Below are positions 21,956 to 34,420 of a DNA stretch of 64,000 nt, piece by piece. Under the pieces are notes generated by a model. The model worked only from the letters and a program-made list of their open reading frames with translations, had not been told where the DNA came from and ran no database searches. Within the stretch, counting starts at the first letter, position 1; each line of letters opens with the position of its first letter. The stretch is from assembly GCA_016508695.1 (NCBI GenBank), contig VNKQ01000018.1, positions 1 through 64,000 on the forward strand, in the 5' to 3' direction. Made by a program: the position numbers and the translations under genes. This DNA comes from Hyphodiscus hymeniophilus. Its lineage: Eukaryota > Ascomycota > Leotiomycetes > Helotiales > Hyphodiscaceae.

Positions 21956-23413
21956 CCGTCCTTCTAAATAATTCTTCACGCGAGGCTGAGATGATGCCAT
22001 CCACACTAACCGTTTAACCTCTAGCTCGGTCAGCCTGGTGACTGTGATTGGGGCATTAACTATTGGAAACGTTCTCTATGTGGGCGGTAAGCACCACGGA
22101 GAAGCAGAAAGATCAATACTCGGTATTAATCATCATGGATTAGCTACCTATACAGCCAATATTACCCAATGCCTAGCAATGGAATTACGTTTTACAGAAT
22201 GCTACATTTACTCGGGTGCCATTATCACCCCCTGTCCATATAGGGAAAAGTGCGAGTCCAATGGAATGTGGCCTGAGATGTCGTTTGTACTGTAGCATCC
22301 TCATGTTCGGGTCCGTGCAGACAAGGCTGAATCCCGTATATTGTACCTTACCTACCTAGATATCCTTGTGGGCGCCGTGAAGCACTTTTGTCCATTCTTT
22401 CACATGAGCTCTTTGCTCAAAGGATTGGAGCACCACACATGATTAAGCGGTCTTCAAAGGATTAGCTGATCGGATATGTCTGGTCAACTCTACCGTACCT
22501 CATTCCGCCTCTCCATCGAATCATTCCCCACTCAATAGAGTAAGCACGATACCTCTTTGCGTCCAGATTACCATCAACTCTTTAAACTTGGCCCATGACT
22601 GTATTTTCAGTGGGCCATGGCTTTCTTGTCGGCGGCCTGGCCATACTGACCTTATTCTAATCCACGAGGCTGGACTAGTATCCTAGGCTGGACCCAAGCT
22701 GACTGCAGATTTTGGTATGTACAAACTACAAGTATCTGTCGAACCAGGGACAGCGGAAATCCAAAGGCTTCTTCGTACGATTGCTAGAGTAAAGTCATCG
22801 ATCTTTCAGACATTGAAAGGCCAAGATGCTACACAGGATGTCAGTTTTGCTAAGGACACGTGACTACACTCAGTTATCAAAGCACTACAACCGATGGGGC
22901 AGCTTTACATCCATTTCACCCTTCACCACCATTTCAACGATACTCTGAATTGTTGTACAATGTCTATTGTCACCAATATGCTCCTTTCCTTCAAGTTTGA
23001 GTACTTCACACATACGTGCGCACGTGAGTCGCCACCCCCGGCCCCCACTTTCATTTCACCCCCATTAATGTACTTATCTTACTCACCGCCACGGATATAA
23101 AAACTTCTTCTCTGGAAATAAAGACGCCATTACTACGGCATCCAATCCGAGTTGACCTGGAAAGGCTTAATTCGATCGCTGCTCTCACCTGATTCGTTCA
23201 TCGACCCGGCGTCGTTGGCCATCTTTCCCCACAAGCCGTGGAAATAACTCGCCCTTCTCGTATGCATGCACCTTGGATAGCCGTTGGAGCCCTTCCATCC
23301 ATCATCAACTCATCCCCATCTTCTTTCACTCGCGTATCTCCTCCTCATGTCTTGGATTCCGACTTGCCTTTCAGAGCTTCAGCAATCACTACAGCACCAC
23401 GACTCCACAAGCG
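21956..23413. other. Intergenic between divergent peroxiredoxin and MFS genes
   Basis: About 1.5 kb shared upstream region. The last ~300 bases before 23414 are CT-rich and contain a TATAAA-like TATAAAA at 23095-23101, a reasonable core promoter for the transporter. No other gene recognised. Confidence 0.45.
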
Positions 23414-25156
23414 ATGGCTGCGGGAGAGATAGATCTTCCCTTCCAGAGCGAGCTCGGTCGAGAATCAGAGCAAACGACAATGTACGAAGATGAGGAGAAG
23501 AAATCCTCCAACGATGGCTCAGTACCAATTCAATATTCTTCAGATGCATTGAGCGACCACTCATCTATATCATATCATTACCTCACCTTCGATACCACGC
23601 TTCCCCATCCGTCAAGACAGTTCCCCAGCGATTCCTCTGAACAAGCCGCACCTCCGCAACCAGATCTCAAGAAGTTTACCTCCCCGTTCCTATGGTCCAA
23701 GAGCAGGAAGAATTTCACAGTGTGGCTTTCCTCAATAGCAACTATGATCACTGCGTATACTGCCGGCTCATATTCCCCAGCTACTACGCAGATGTCGGCC
23801 GAATGGCATGTCGGCAAGGTCACCATTCTCCTTGGCATCACAACATTCTGTGTTGGCTTTGCCATTGCTCCCATGGTCCTGGCACCATTTTCGGAAATCA
23901 ACGGACGCTATCCCGTCTTCGCCGTGTCGGGAGTGCTGTTCTTCGTATGCCAGATCTGCTGTGCTGTCACCCGCTCGTTCCCCGGGATGCTAGTCGCACG
24001 ATTCTTTGTGGGGTGTGGAAGCTCTGTCTTTTCGACCATGGTCGGAGGCGTGATCAGTGATCTGTATCACGCCGAGGATCGGAATACGCCAATGGCCGTG
24101 TACTCTGGCTTCGTTTTGGTTGGGACCGGCTTAGGGCCATTGGTCAGCGGATTCATTTCTCAAAATACAACCTGGAGATGGGTGTTTTGGGTTCAAGTCA
24201 TCACGTGTGGACTCGTCGTCGGGACTGTAATCGTCTTCTTTCGCGAGCCTCGAGGTAGCGTGCTCTTGAGTCGGAAAGCCCAGTGCTTGAATAATTGGTA
24301 CGAACAGCGCGAACAGCTCGGCTATTTCGGCTTCGAGATGCCAACCGGTGAACCCGCGTCGGAGAAAAAAACACAAACACAGCGCGTCAGATGGAAAGTG
24401 AAGTCCGACGAGGAACGAGAGTCGCTTTCGAAGATGATTGGTATCTCTGTCTATCGTCCTTTCCACCTCCTCATCACCGAGCCCGTCGTATTTTTCTTCT
24501 CTCTCTGGATTGCTTTCTCCTGGGGCGTCTTATACCTAACGTTTGGTTCCATCCCGCTTGTTTTTGGCCGTTCCTACGACTTTACCATACAACAAGCTGG
24601 CGCCGTCTTCTCCTCAATGATTGTCGGTTCCATTATCGCTACACTGCTCTCCATATACCAGGAGAGTCTTCTCACACGCTACATACAGTATTTTAAGGGA
24701 AGTGCAAAGACACAGTCAAGATTACTGCGTAATTTAGACGTTTCGTCGCCCGAAGGTCGACTCTATTTCGTATGTCTCGAGTCGGCTCTCCTTCCCATTG
24801 GCCTTTTCTGGTTTGGTTGGACTCAATTTCCCTCGATTCCATGGATTGTACCTACTTTGGCTATCGGTTGCGCCACCATGGGAATCTACTCCATTTACCT
24901 CGCCACTTTTAACTATCTTGCCGATACTTATCATCGTTACGCCTCTTCGGCGTTAGCGGCACAGAGCTTCTGCAGGAATATTCTCGGTGGCATCTTCCCG
25001 CTGGTCACAGCAGCTCTGTTCAATAACTTAACATTTCAAGGGGCGAGCAGTCTATTGGGTGGTATTGGAGCGGTGTTAACGATCGTACCTTGGGTACTCG
25101 TCTTTTATGGACCGAAGATTCGAGCAAGATCGAAGTTTGCTGCCGAGATTATGTGA
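23414..25156 (+). CDS. MFS transporter, DHA1 drug/polyamine type, 580 aa
   Basis: Intronless. The frame is open further upstream, but ATG 23414 is the first ATG in frame. An acidic cytosolic N-terminus of ~115 residues precedes the first membrane span (KNFTVWLSSIATMITAYTAG). The N-half has the DHA1 loop 2-3 motif APFSEINGRYPVF (a G-x-x-x-D-R-x-G variant) and the motif C-like GLGPLVSGF after span 5. A central charged loop of ~65 residues is followed by FHLLITEPVVFFFSLWIAF and the second set of spans, ending KFAAEIM. The order resembles yeast Tpo-type and fungal multidrug/polyamine exporters (H+ antiport at the plasma membrane). The substrate cannot be read from sequence. Confidence 0.88.
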   Translation: MAAGEIDLPFQSELGRESEQTTMYEDEEKKSSNDGSVPIQYSSDALSDHSSISYHYLTFDTTLPHPSRQFPSDSSEQAAPPQPDLKKFTSPFLWSKSRKNFTVWLSSIATMITAYTAGSYSPATTQMSAEWHVGKVTILLGITTFCVGFAIAPMVLAPFSEINGRYPVFAVSGVLFFVCQICCAVTRSFPGMLVARFFVGCGSSVFSTMVGGVISDLYHAEDRNTPMAVYSGFVLVGTGLGPLVSGFISQNTTWRWVFWVQVITCGLVVGTVIVFFREPRGSVLLSRKAQCLNNWYEQREQLGYFGFEMPTGEPASEKKTQTQRVRWKVKSDEERESLSKMIGISVYRPFHLLITEPVVFFFSLWIAFSWGVLYLTFGSIPLVFGRSYDFTIQQAGAVFSSMIVGSIIATLLSIYQESLLTRYIQYFKGSAKTQSRLLRNLDVSSPEGRLYFVCLESALLPIGLFWFGWTQFPSIPWIVPTLAIGCATMGIYSIYLATFNYLADTYHRYASSALAAQSFCRNILGGIFPLVTAALFNNLTFQGASSLLGGIGAVLTIVPWVLVFYGPKIRARSKFAAEIM

Positions 25157-25590
25157 AGAAAGCTTGGGCAAGGACAGAAGATTGAGAGCGAGACATAGGC
25201 GGGTCCAAACGGTTCGGATTACGGCATCTGACTTCATCACATGAGTCACCATCGACGGTGTCGATTTCGCATGATCACCTCGGTATCAGGGCGATTGATA
25301 TTGCGGCCTGGCTCCACGTCCGAGTCCAGGCTCAACTGCCAAAGCCAGTTGGATTACCGCGGACAGGAAGTTAGATTGATTTATGCGAGATTCCTCTGGC
25401 TTTGATATTCTCCTAGCCTGCAAATGGAACAAATGACTTACGATATCAAAAGAGCGAGACAAAGCGCATGGGTTCACGCAACTGATAGAGTATATAACAA
25501 ATCACATAGACGCATATACGTACACTACGTTTTCGACAAATTCGAGCATCACACTGGTCATAAGTGATTAAAGGCATATTTCATTAGTGA
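25157..25590. other. Convergent intergenic spacer
   Basis: 3' flanks of the MFS gene and the small minus-strand gene. Nothing else seen. Confidence 0.45.
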
Positions 25591-25928
25591 TTAACAACAG
25601 TATTCATTTCTGCTATGGAAAGTTCTCTCCACCCCCAATCTAGGAGTTCAGTAGCTCAGGGTACAAAAGTGCATAAGAGCGATGAAGTGACACCCAAGAA
25701 GAGCAATCAGACTTACCGAATGAGATCACCGAAATGGTCACGAAGTCTTTCTTCCTCTCGGGCATCTCTGTCTTCTCTTTTCTTTCTCTGAGCTCCCGCC
25801 TCCAGTAAGAGGTAGGTGGCGAGACGCTCCTGCTTCTCCTTCCTATACTCGGCCATCTTTTTCTCCGAGGAACCATCTTTGTTCTTTCTGTTTTGACTGA
25901 CGTTAGGGGTAGGCTTAGATGAAGGCAT
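25591..25928 (-). CDS. Small charged coiled-coil-like protein, 86 aa
   Basis: Exons are 25928-25717 and 25639-25591. The 77-nt intron has donor GTAAGT, branch CTACTGAAC and acceptor CCTAG, and the join stays in frame to a TAA at 25591. Without splicing the protein would stop after 71 residues. The sequence begins MPSSKPTPNVSQNRK and is dominated by Lys/Glu/Arg (EKKMAEYRKEKQERLATYLL, REDRDAREEERLRDHFGDL), suggesting one long helix. No family recognised. The good splice signals and ATG support expression. It lies head to head with the small Cys/His protein 355 bp away. Confidence 0.5.
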
Positions 25929-26283
25929 GTTTGAGAGTGTTGTGTTTTTGCAGGAGGATCTGACCAATGTCAGAGGTTGGCTTAGGAAAGCTGATGTTGA
26001 CTATGTAAGATTTCTCAAACCCTGTTCCTACTGTATCGTTTCTGTTCTGCAGAGCCACGGTATTGTGTTCGCACGTTTCTTTGTTTCTTGTTGTTCTTCA
26101 GCCAATTAAACACACCTACTAGACGTTTCTCTATGAACGTGTTTCATCGAACACAAAGCCATTGTCCCATCCTCCTGGTGCACACTGAACAATGTCCATC
26201 GACTACTCCAAATGTTATCTCCTCTCCACCCTCGTTATTCTCTACCCTCCATGACATCCAAGTACCCTGATAGACACATCATC
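25929..26283. other. Shared upstream region of two small divergent genes
   Basis: 355 bp between the two ATGs. No distinct motif beyond CT-rich leader sequence. Confidence 0.4.
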
Positions 26284-26520
26284 ATGTGCAGACTTTACAA
26301 AGTCAAGCACACTTGTGGCCATACCGTGGAATCGCGCATTGACTGTAGCTTTGCGATGCCCAGCGGCCGAGGCTGCTATCATGTCACGCGTAGGAACGAG
26401 CAACTTCAGCAGAGTACGCAGAGATGCGCCGAGTGCGTTGCCTACGATAATAGTTACCTCAAGATGTGGCGTGACCTCACTGCAGGGTCGCGAACTGGGC
26501 TCCCAGATAATGACAGGTAG
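26284..26520 (+). CDS. Small Cys/His protein, 78 aa, possible zinc-binding
   Basis: ATG 26284 to TAG 26518-26520. The sequence starts MCRLYKVKHTCGHTVESRIDC and later has GCYH and RCAEC. The spacing C-G-H...C...C-x-H...C-x2-C could ligate one or two zinc ions. Similar tiny proteins with a CGH motif occur in Pezizomycotina but have no assigned role. No signal peptide. An unseen downstream exon is possible because the tail (GLPDNDR) is unremarkable. Confidence 0.5.
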   Translation: MCRLYKVKHTCGHTVESRIDCSFAMPSGRGCYHVTRRNEQLQQSTQRCAECVAYDNSYLKMWRDLTAGSRTGLPDNDR

Positions 26521-27177
26521 ATCACGGGTTCATGGATTATGGATGTATGGATAGTCCTAGATAATGATAAAACAATGAAACCTTGTAAGTTGTGATATAT
26601 ATTCCTGCATCAAAAGACAAGGCCCCTGTGGAAAGAAGAACTGCTAGTACTTAGGATTATGTTGATTTGATTTTGTGAATCTGTTGAAAATTCTAGAATT
26701 CTCTTTCTTGTGTTGGTCGTATTGTGTGATCACTCCTGAATAGTTTGTAAACCTGCTACTTTGAGATTTTTAACTACGTCGTCGCCGTCGCGCCTGATTC
26801 TGGAGATCATCGATTCAAAAGTATGGTGGAATCTTTCGACCTGCACCACCATGAGCTCCTTGCTCTTTTGAACTCATATAACACTTTGATCTGGTCTTCT
26901 AAGCCATACCATGATACTGAAAATTCATGTTTAGCATTCTGGTGCTTAGCGATTGCTATGTGCTCAGTTACAGTCCAAAATATAGCTGTACAGTAACGAT
27001 GCGCCTTTACATTGCTGCTCCTTGCTCCAAAAAACAATACACGTAACAGCTATTGTTAAGTGATTACCGTTTAGAATGGGCAGACTGTGTCTGGCAAAAG
27101 ATTCCTAGCATCATACTGAGAATCGAGGTGAAGCCAAATGCATGTGAAGATGCGCTGGCAGGTTACACAACGCCACC
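26521..27177. other. Intergenic, nothing recognised
   Basis: 657 bp, moderately AT-rich, no supported gene. Confidence 0.4.
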
Positions 27178-27938
27178 TGTAGCTGTGCAATTCTTAAAGA
27201 CTGTACCTCCGCACATTCCATGACACAGATACTCTCGTCTCAACATGCGGATTGGCATACTCGCAAGCTAATCTGTGAAGCTTTTTCCAACCTCGATCCC
27301 GTACGCCGACCTACTAAGGATCACTTCCAGCAATTCTCACGACGGTTAAGGGTGTTAAGATAAACTGTATTGGTGATGAGAAAAAGTTGAATAAACCACA
27401 CTTTGAAGCGATTGATGTACCCTCGACAGATCCCATCTTCTCCAACTACGACACCTCCGATATTGCTAGTCGTATTGGCCTTCCTATCTTCACAAGGCGT
27501 TGCCCTCCAGACCCAAAGTGGACAAACGACCAGGGCAACCAGATTTTCAAACATCAAGACCCTTTCAACAATCAGGACGCTACATTCCTACATCTGTGCT
27601 GTGATCCGAAAGCCGACTTCGATCCTCGCACCGGAACAATGGGTTGGGGTTGGGCTTCCCAGCAGTGGCAGAATGACGTGGGAAGTACCATTGTTGTGCG
27701 TCAGGACAAGAAGCCATTATCAACGTTACATATGGAGGCGTTGTGCAGGTACTGCCGCTACGAGATACGTCCTCTATTGGGTCACTCTAAAGGAGAGTAC
27801 AGCCCGGAAGAGCCAATGACAAAGGATGCTGTTCTCGCTATGATATGCCGGCCTACTTTCGTAATCAGCTGGTATAAACTGCTGGAAGAGAATTACGACC
27901 GGGATGAATCAGACTCTACTTTCCCCTATGAAGTTTAA
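27178..27938 (+). pseudogene. Decayed gene with MYND-like zinc-finger remnant
   Basis: The 3' part (about 27337-27938) is an open frame ending in FPYEV, with segments such as FLHLCCDP, GWGWASQQWQND and STIVVRQDKKPLSTLHMEALCRYC. These resemble a fungal family that carries an N-terminal MYND finger, but the match is from memory. The 5' part in another frame (27178-27330) reads C-S-C...KDC...SSQHADWHTRKLIC, the end of a MYND finger (C-x2-C...Q-x3-W-x3-H-x3-C), with several expected Cys/His replaced (Ala, Gln, Arg). The two parts connect only with a one-base frameshift near 27330. A CTACTAAG branch and TTCCAG there would alternatively suggest an intron. No good ATG begins the whole. I judge it decayed. 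Confidence 0.45.
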
Positions 27939-28545
27939 TGTCCTCAAAGGATGGGTTATTTCCATGCGAGCAAAGCCATGCCGGAATCAAGATGATATAG
28001 AGCACATTGTGAGCTCTGTTGAGGAGCAAGGAGGTGCCTTCCACCAGCAATTCTTAGTTGTCAATCCAATTCACGTGCTAAGTCAGCCAAATTTTGTGAT
28101 CTCTTGGAAATGCGTATCTGCTTCATCTTCCTTGCGGTGATATGCCCTTTTAAAGTTGTTGAAGAGATTTTAGAACTGAAATCTAATTTATATGTGATAC
28201 AAAGTGGTAGATGTCTGCAAAATCGTCGGTTTTCTCCTTCAAACGAGAAATATCTTATGTTGCAATACACATTAACAAGAAGAATCGGCTTCGACAATTA
28301 CCAGTTCTAGTATACATCGGGGAACTCACCCCTTCATCGCCGACGGCGCTTGAATTCTTTCATTGCTACCTTCGACGAGGATGCTTCGGTTTTTCTGGCT
28401 AGATCAATATCTAATCGCTTGGCACAAATCGAAGCAAAGCAGTAATTTTCATATTACTGCCGTTTATTACTCGCCTTCGAAGCAAAAGTATCTCTGAAGA
28501 GCATGCCAGAAGAACAGTAGGGCATATACACAATTCAAACGAAGT
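27939..28545. other. Intergenic flank of the copia insertion
   Basis: 607 bp of near-normal composition; no gene recognised. It ends at the target-site duplication of the retrotransposon. Confidence 0.45.
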
Positions 28546-28550
28546 GATAT
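28546..28550. repeat. Target-site duplication, left copy (GATAT)
   Basis: GATAT immediately precedes the left LTR and is repeated immediately after the right LTR at 34593-34597. Confidence 0.85.
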
Positions 28551-28722
28551 TGTTGGAATACACGTGACACACGTGATGTATCTAGCCCAATTAGGTAGTC
28601 ATGTGATTATCGCAAAACCTTAGGTTCGCGATTCCTATAACACCAAAAGAATCAGACACTATTAATACCTATTACTATACTACCCATTATATAGTATAGT
28701 AATAATAGTTAGTAGATCGATA
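28551..28722 (+). repeat. Left LTR, mutated only in its inner part
   Basis: 172 bp. Positions 1-112 keep G and C where the right LTR has A and T at seven sites. Positions 113-172 carry 13 A/T substitutions relative to the right LTR. All differences are transitions. Confidence 0.95.
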
Positions 28723-31339
28723 CTAATTAGTCTATATTTAGATTAGAAAGGAAAATAAGGAAAAACAAACAAAAACCAAACTAAAACTAAGCTTTCTAAT
28801 TTATTAAAAACGACCTTAAAAATCGACTTCTTAAGACCTTCTCTTAAACTATTAAACCCTCTCGAACTTTATATAAGTTAATATAGATTAATAGAGATTT
28901 AAGAAGACCCCGTACTAGGATTTATACGAGAATACCTCTTGCGAATACTTACTTATATTTACTACTTAGTTGTAAGAACGTATATACTTTACTTATACTA
29001 ATCTTTACTCTTATAAATAAGTTACTATTTAATTTCGGGTCTCTTTAAAGTAACTATTATAATTACTATTTTACTATATAAAGGCTAGTACTTGCGTATT
29101 AAAATAGTTAATAAATAAAAGTAATAAAGTAAGAAGTAGTATAAAGGTTTCTTACTTAAGAATAAAAAAGAAGACGATATTATTAAGTACTTACAAACTA
29201 AGAACTATAAGTACTCGACCGAAGACTTTATTAATTCGAACCTCTAAGAACTATTTATTAGCGATTTTAGTAATATATTACTTAAAACACTTAGTCTTAT
29301 ATTATAAAAGAATTGCCTAGTATTACGGAAAATACTTCGCTAGCGTAATATATATATTCCTCCCCTTATAACAAAACCACTTAAAACCATTTAATAGCGT
29401 TTATATAAGGTAATACGCAAGGAAATATAATATATATAAACGTATATCGATAAATAAATCGCTTTATTTAACTTATAAACTTCTAATTTATTAAAAATTA
29501 TTAAATTACTTAAACTTCTACCTTTACTAGTATTAGAATTATTAAAAATCAACTTATTAATTACTTCCCTAATTATTAAGAATACTATTACTATACTTTT
29601 ACTTATACCTCTTATTATACCTCTAGTTATACTTCTAACCCTAATATACTCTTTAAACGATATTAGCCGCTATCTTATAAACGTCGAGAGATTTTATACT
29701 TCTAATAATCTCCGATATAATAATACTAGTAATAATACCTTTAATTATAAACTAGTAATTTTCTATTATAATTATTAACGCATTAGCTTATTAGAGTATA
29801 TATTACTAATAATACTTTTAAGTATATTAAAAGGTCTAATATATAACTATTACTATAATAACAAGCTATACGATTTAAATTACGAAAGGGCCTATACTAG
29901 TATTAAAGAGCTTTTTAAAGGGCCAAACTTTTATTATTATAACTTAAACGAGTAAAACTCGATTAACTTAAGTAATATTATTACTTAAAACCCTAACAAA
30001 TCGACTTATAAGAACGTATAATTACTTATCTAAAAGCTTAGTAACTTATATTATAGTCTTAGCCCTATATTTTAAAGTAACGAATTCTTATATAATAAAC
30101 TCGTTATTACTTGTTAAAGTATTTTATTATATTAATATATAGTTATAAAACTACTTATTATAATTAATAGTCTTATTAATAAGATTTAGTCCTTAATTAT
30201 AATATATAAGAAGGAATAAGAATAGTAATTAAACCCTTTACTTTTACTTGTAATAAATTATAAATTAGGAACTTATTTAATAAATTAGGACGAGGCAAAT
30301 ATTTATTTTACTAACTGTAATTACTACTTTTCTTAACCTTAATTTCGATAATAATACTAACCCCAAAATAAAAGTAAATTCTAGTCCTAGCGACGTAATA
30401 AACTATATTATTTTATATATAAGAAGAAAGGTTATTAGTTTATAAACTATAATCCTAAGGAATAAAAAGAAGAGAAGGAACGATTTAAGGCAAACTTACT
30501 TTCTCGAATATCGAATTCTTATAATTTTAAGTATAAACTTAGATAATTCGTCGTTAATACTAAAGGCAAGTATAAGGAGTTATATAATACTAATAACGAC
30601 TTTAATATTATAAAGGAAGTCTTTAAGGGATTAATAGTCGAAATTATATCTTCTTATAAGACTAAGGGCTTTATAGTCTTTATAGGAATACTTACAAACG
30701 ATTATATAAACTTAATTACTTAGGAACTTGCAAATTAATTTTTCTTATATAAACTTATAATTAAATCAAAACCTAAACTTCTCTTTTATAAATAGTTATT
30801 ATCGATTGTATTAACGATAGTTAGTAATACTTATCTTAATAAGGCATTATTAACTATATTAATAATAGCTTATAATTTGGCCTCTTTCGCTATAGGAATT
30901 AGTTTAAAATACGATTCTATATAGTTTTATAGAATTATAATTAATATAAGTGCTTCTATAAAGTCTATTATAAAGTATAGTCAATTTTAAGCCTTATAGC
31001 GTTACTAACCCGGAATTTAACTCGACGAGACTATTAAGGGTAGTATTAACGTTTAGTTTAAAATTAGTAAGTCTTTATTAATTAGTTCTATAATAGTTTA
31101 TACTCTAATTAGTAATATAGAATTTTATATTGTTAATACTTATATTCTATTCTTACTAAGTCTTACGGATATAGATTTATTAAAGGTATACTTACATAAC
31201 CTTAAGAATTACCTAGTAACTCTAAATAAAAAAGTGCTAGTAATATATCGATTCGGTTATATTTTCTTACTATAAAATAACTCTTTATAATAATATATTA
31301 TAAAGTCTTTTAATAATAAATTAGCTTCTCTTATAAATA

Positions 31340-33970
31340 CGGAATTATAACGATTATATTACCGATTTAAATATCTTTTTATTAATCGATTTTATTGGGT
31401 TCTTAAACGTTTAGGTTATAAAATCAATTAAAAGGCATTATAAGAATTAATATATATTTGCGACTATTACTAGCGATTTGGGAAATCCCTTAGTAGATTT
31501 AAATTCTCTTTGCAAGACGATATAAGCTTTAATTATTTTATTATCGTTAATATTATATATATTAATAAGAAACTAATACTTTATATAGTTAATAAAGAGA
31601 CCTAGTATTAAGCTAGTCGCTAGTTACCCAATATCTCTATAAAGACTACTTAAGAGATACTTTAATTATACTAGATTAATACGTATCTAAGACTACTTAA
31701 TTCGATTATTATAAACGCTAGAACTTCCTTTATAAGTAAGGAATTCTCTTAGTACGCGACCTCTATAAGAATTAGCTTAAAAGTAGTTCTTATAAAGGCT
31801 TATTACTTAATTGGTATTATAAAACGATATTATGGCCTATTATATAGAGCCTATTAGATTATTACTAATAAGATTCCTAGAATTAATAAAGAATAAGCCT
31901 TATAAATGGCTTTTAAGGCAATTAACGATTTAGCCGGCCTTAATAGGATTATACTAATACTACTAATTTATAGTACCTTTTTATAATTCGTTAAGAATAA
32001 CCCTTCCTTTATAATAATTACTTAACGCGCAAATACTCTTAAGAAAGTAATAATAGAGTTACAAACTATTTAGGCAAAGAATTAAGTTAATATTACTTTA
32101 AATACTCGTAATAAACTAAATATAGCAAGTATTTATTCTCTTAAGCTCGATTTTAATATATTAGTATAGCGGGAAGAAAATAGTAACTAAGTAAGTAATT
32201 AGGAAGGATTATATAAACTAATACGAATAAAAGGGGAATCTTATATCTTATTACTCCCTTATAATAATTTTACCTTTTAATTAATAAGTATAAAACCCTA
32301 TCTTATTAAGAACTATAAAACTAATAAGGAACTACTAACCTAAGAACTACTTCTCTTAGAACTATTAGTTAATTAACTATTCCGCTAAAGAAGACCTCTA
32401 AATAAGAACCCTAACGAAGGTTATTATACTAATATTTTTATATTTTTAATAAAATAATAATTTACTAAATTAAGATAGGCTAAAATCGATAGCTTACTAG
32501 TAAAAGGAGTCTTTAAGACTACTAAATCAATCGATATTCCCTCTAATACTTATATATTTAATTACTAATTCGTTAATAAAGTAAAGAATAAGGGAACTAC
32601 TAAGGAAATAAAGAAATCAAGACTAGTAATTTAAGCTTATAATAATAATAAGAAGTTAGCTATATTAACTTAGTCCCTAATAATTTAACGGGTTAGCTAA
32701 AGACTAATTATTTACTTTATAGTAATAGAATTAGACGATAAGAACCTTTATTTATATAATATCTCCTAAGCTTACGTATAATTAACTAGTAAGTTAAATC
32801 GAGCCTTTTATATTAGATTACCTTTAGAACTTATTAACTAATTACAATTATAAAAAGGGGACTTACTTTAAGTTGTTAAGTTACTTTATAGTATCTCTAA
32901 GTCTAGAAATTACTAGTTTAGTACTTATTACTCTTATTATATTAGTAAGCTAGGAATAGAATAGTCTACTTATAACCCTTACCTATTGTTTAAGAATATA
33001 AAATCCTTTAGCCTAGTAGGTTTATAAACTAATAATACTCTCTTTTTAATAAACCCTAAATTTACTAAACTAAAAGAGACTAAACTATAAAAAGCTAGTT
33101 TCTTAGTAAAGATATATAAATAGTTAAAGAAAGGTATTCCCCTTAAATTTAATAATAGTATTATCAAATTAGATAGTAATAAGATCTCCTTAACGCAAGA
33201 AAAGTAATATAATAACCTTATATTAGTTACTAAAGAACTTGTAATTTTTATTAGCTTTAGAGGTATAGTTTAGAGAAATCTAATTACTAAAGACTAATAC
33301 GTTATATAGCGAGCTCGTAGTACCTATATTGCCTCCGTTTACTAACTAAAAGCTACTTACAACTTATTTATAGCTATATAATTAACTAATTTTAACGATA
33401 AAAGTATTAAAAAGCTTAATAAACAAATTAATTAGCAAAAAGAAAATGCCTCTAAAGGTATTAACTTTATTAAACTCGATTATAAGACCTTACAACTACT
33501 TACGTTTATAGATACTTTATTTACTAATAATAAAGACCTTTCTAGCCAAATAGGCTACGTCTTAATACTCGCTAATAAGAAGGGAAAGGTAAATATCTTA
33601 TATTAGTCGTTAATTAAGTATAAGAGAGTTACTTAAAGCGTTTTGGCGTTAGAACTATATATAATTACTTATAGCTTTAATATTATAATTGCGATTAAGA
33701 CTACTATCGATAAGGTCTTAAGAATCGACCTACTAATAGTTCTTTATACTAATTCTCGATTATTATACAATTATATTATTAAACTAAGAACTACGCAAGA
33801 AAAGAGACTTATAATTAACGTTATATATCTATAATAAGCCTATAAACAATAAGAAATTACAAAAGTTAAGTAAATCGATAGAAACTTTAACTTAGCCGAT
33901 TTTATAACGAAAAACAAACTTATAACCTCTTTAAAGCGACTAATCGATACGAATACTATCGAACTATAAG
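31340..33970 (+). pseudogene. RIP-mutated copia pol region (integrase, RT, RNase H)
   Basis: Read through stops, the integrase part shows LQRLYYRFKYL...RFGKS and later MAFKAINDLAG. RT shows KSRLVI.AYNNNKKLAILT, then VVKLLYSISKSRNY.FSTY, and VGL.TNNTLFL. RNase H shows TFIDTLFTNNKDLSSQIGYV, LYTNSRLLYN and KLRTTQEKRLIIN, followed by the distal LADFITKNK. These correspond segment by segment to fungal copia polyproteins. Several acidic catalytic residues read as Asn (Asp to Asn, a G-to-A change), including the RT pair at 33031-33036 and an Asp of the RNase H YTDS motif. Dozens of stops interrupt it. Confidence 0.9.
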
Positions 33971-34420
33971 TAATAAAGTAAGTTGAGAGAACTAGTAATA
34001 AGAAAGAGCTTAATACTATAGAGTTAAAGTTGTAATACTAGGAATTATAATATAATACTTAGGGAATTGTAATATAATACTTAGGGAATTATAATAGTAA
34101 TATTCCGATATATTAACCTCAAATATATTATAATTATTACTTGTAATACGTTAATTGCGTTATTACTATATATAATTAGTTTCTTTATTATTTATTAATT
34201 GCTTTTAAACCTTTAATAGATACTAATTCTATAGTAAAACTAACTACCTAGCTAATACTTACACGCTAGACTAATTAAGAGACGAATCTATTAGCAATAA
34301 AGGATATCGTTCTCTTATACAAATCAAATACTTATAAATAAAGGGATAAATAGAATTTGCGATAGAATTAATAAAAAATAAGTTGTTTTTGGGAGTTCTA
34401 TTATTCTAAAGAGCCCTTAG

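Noticed and set aside
22038..22295. 85-codon plus-strand frame between the peroxiredoxin and MFS genes
   Set aside because: No family resemblance and it lies in promoter DNA; not supported.
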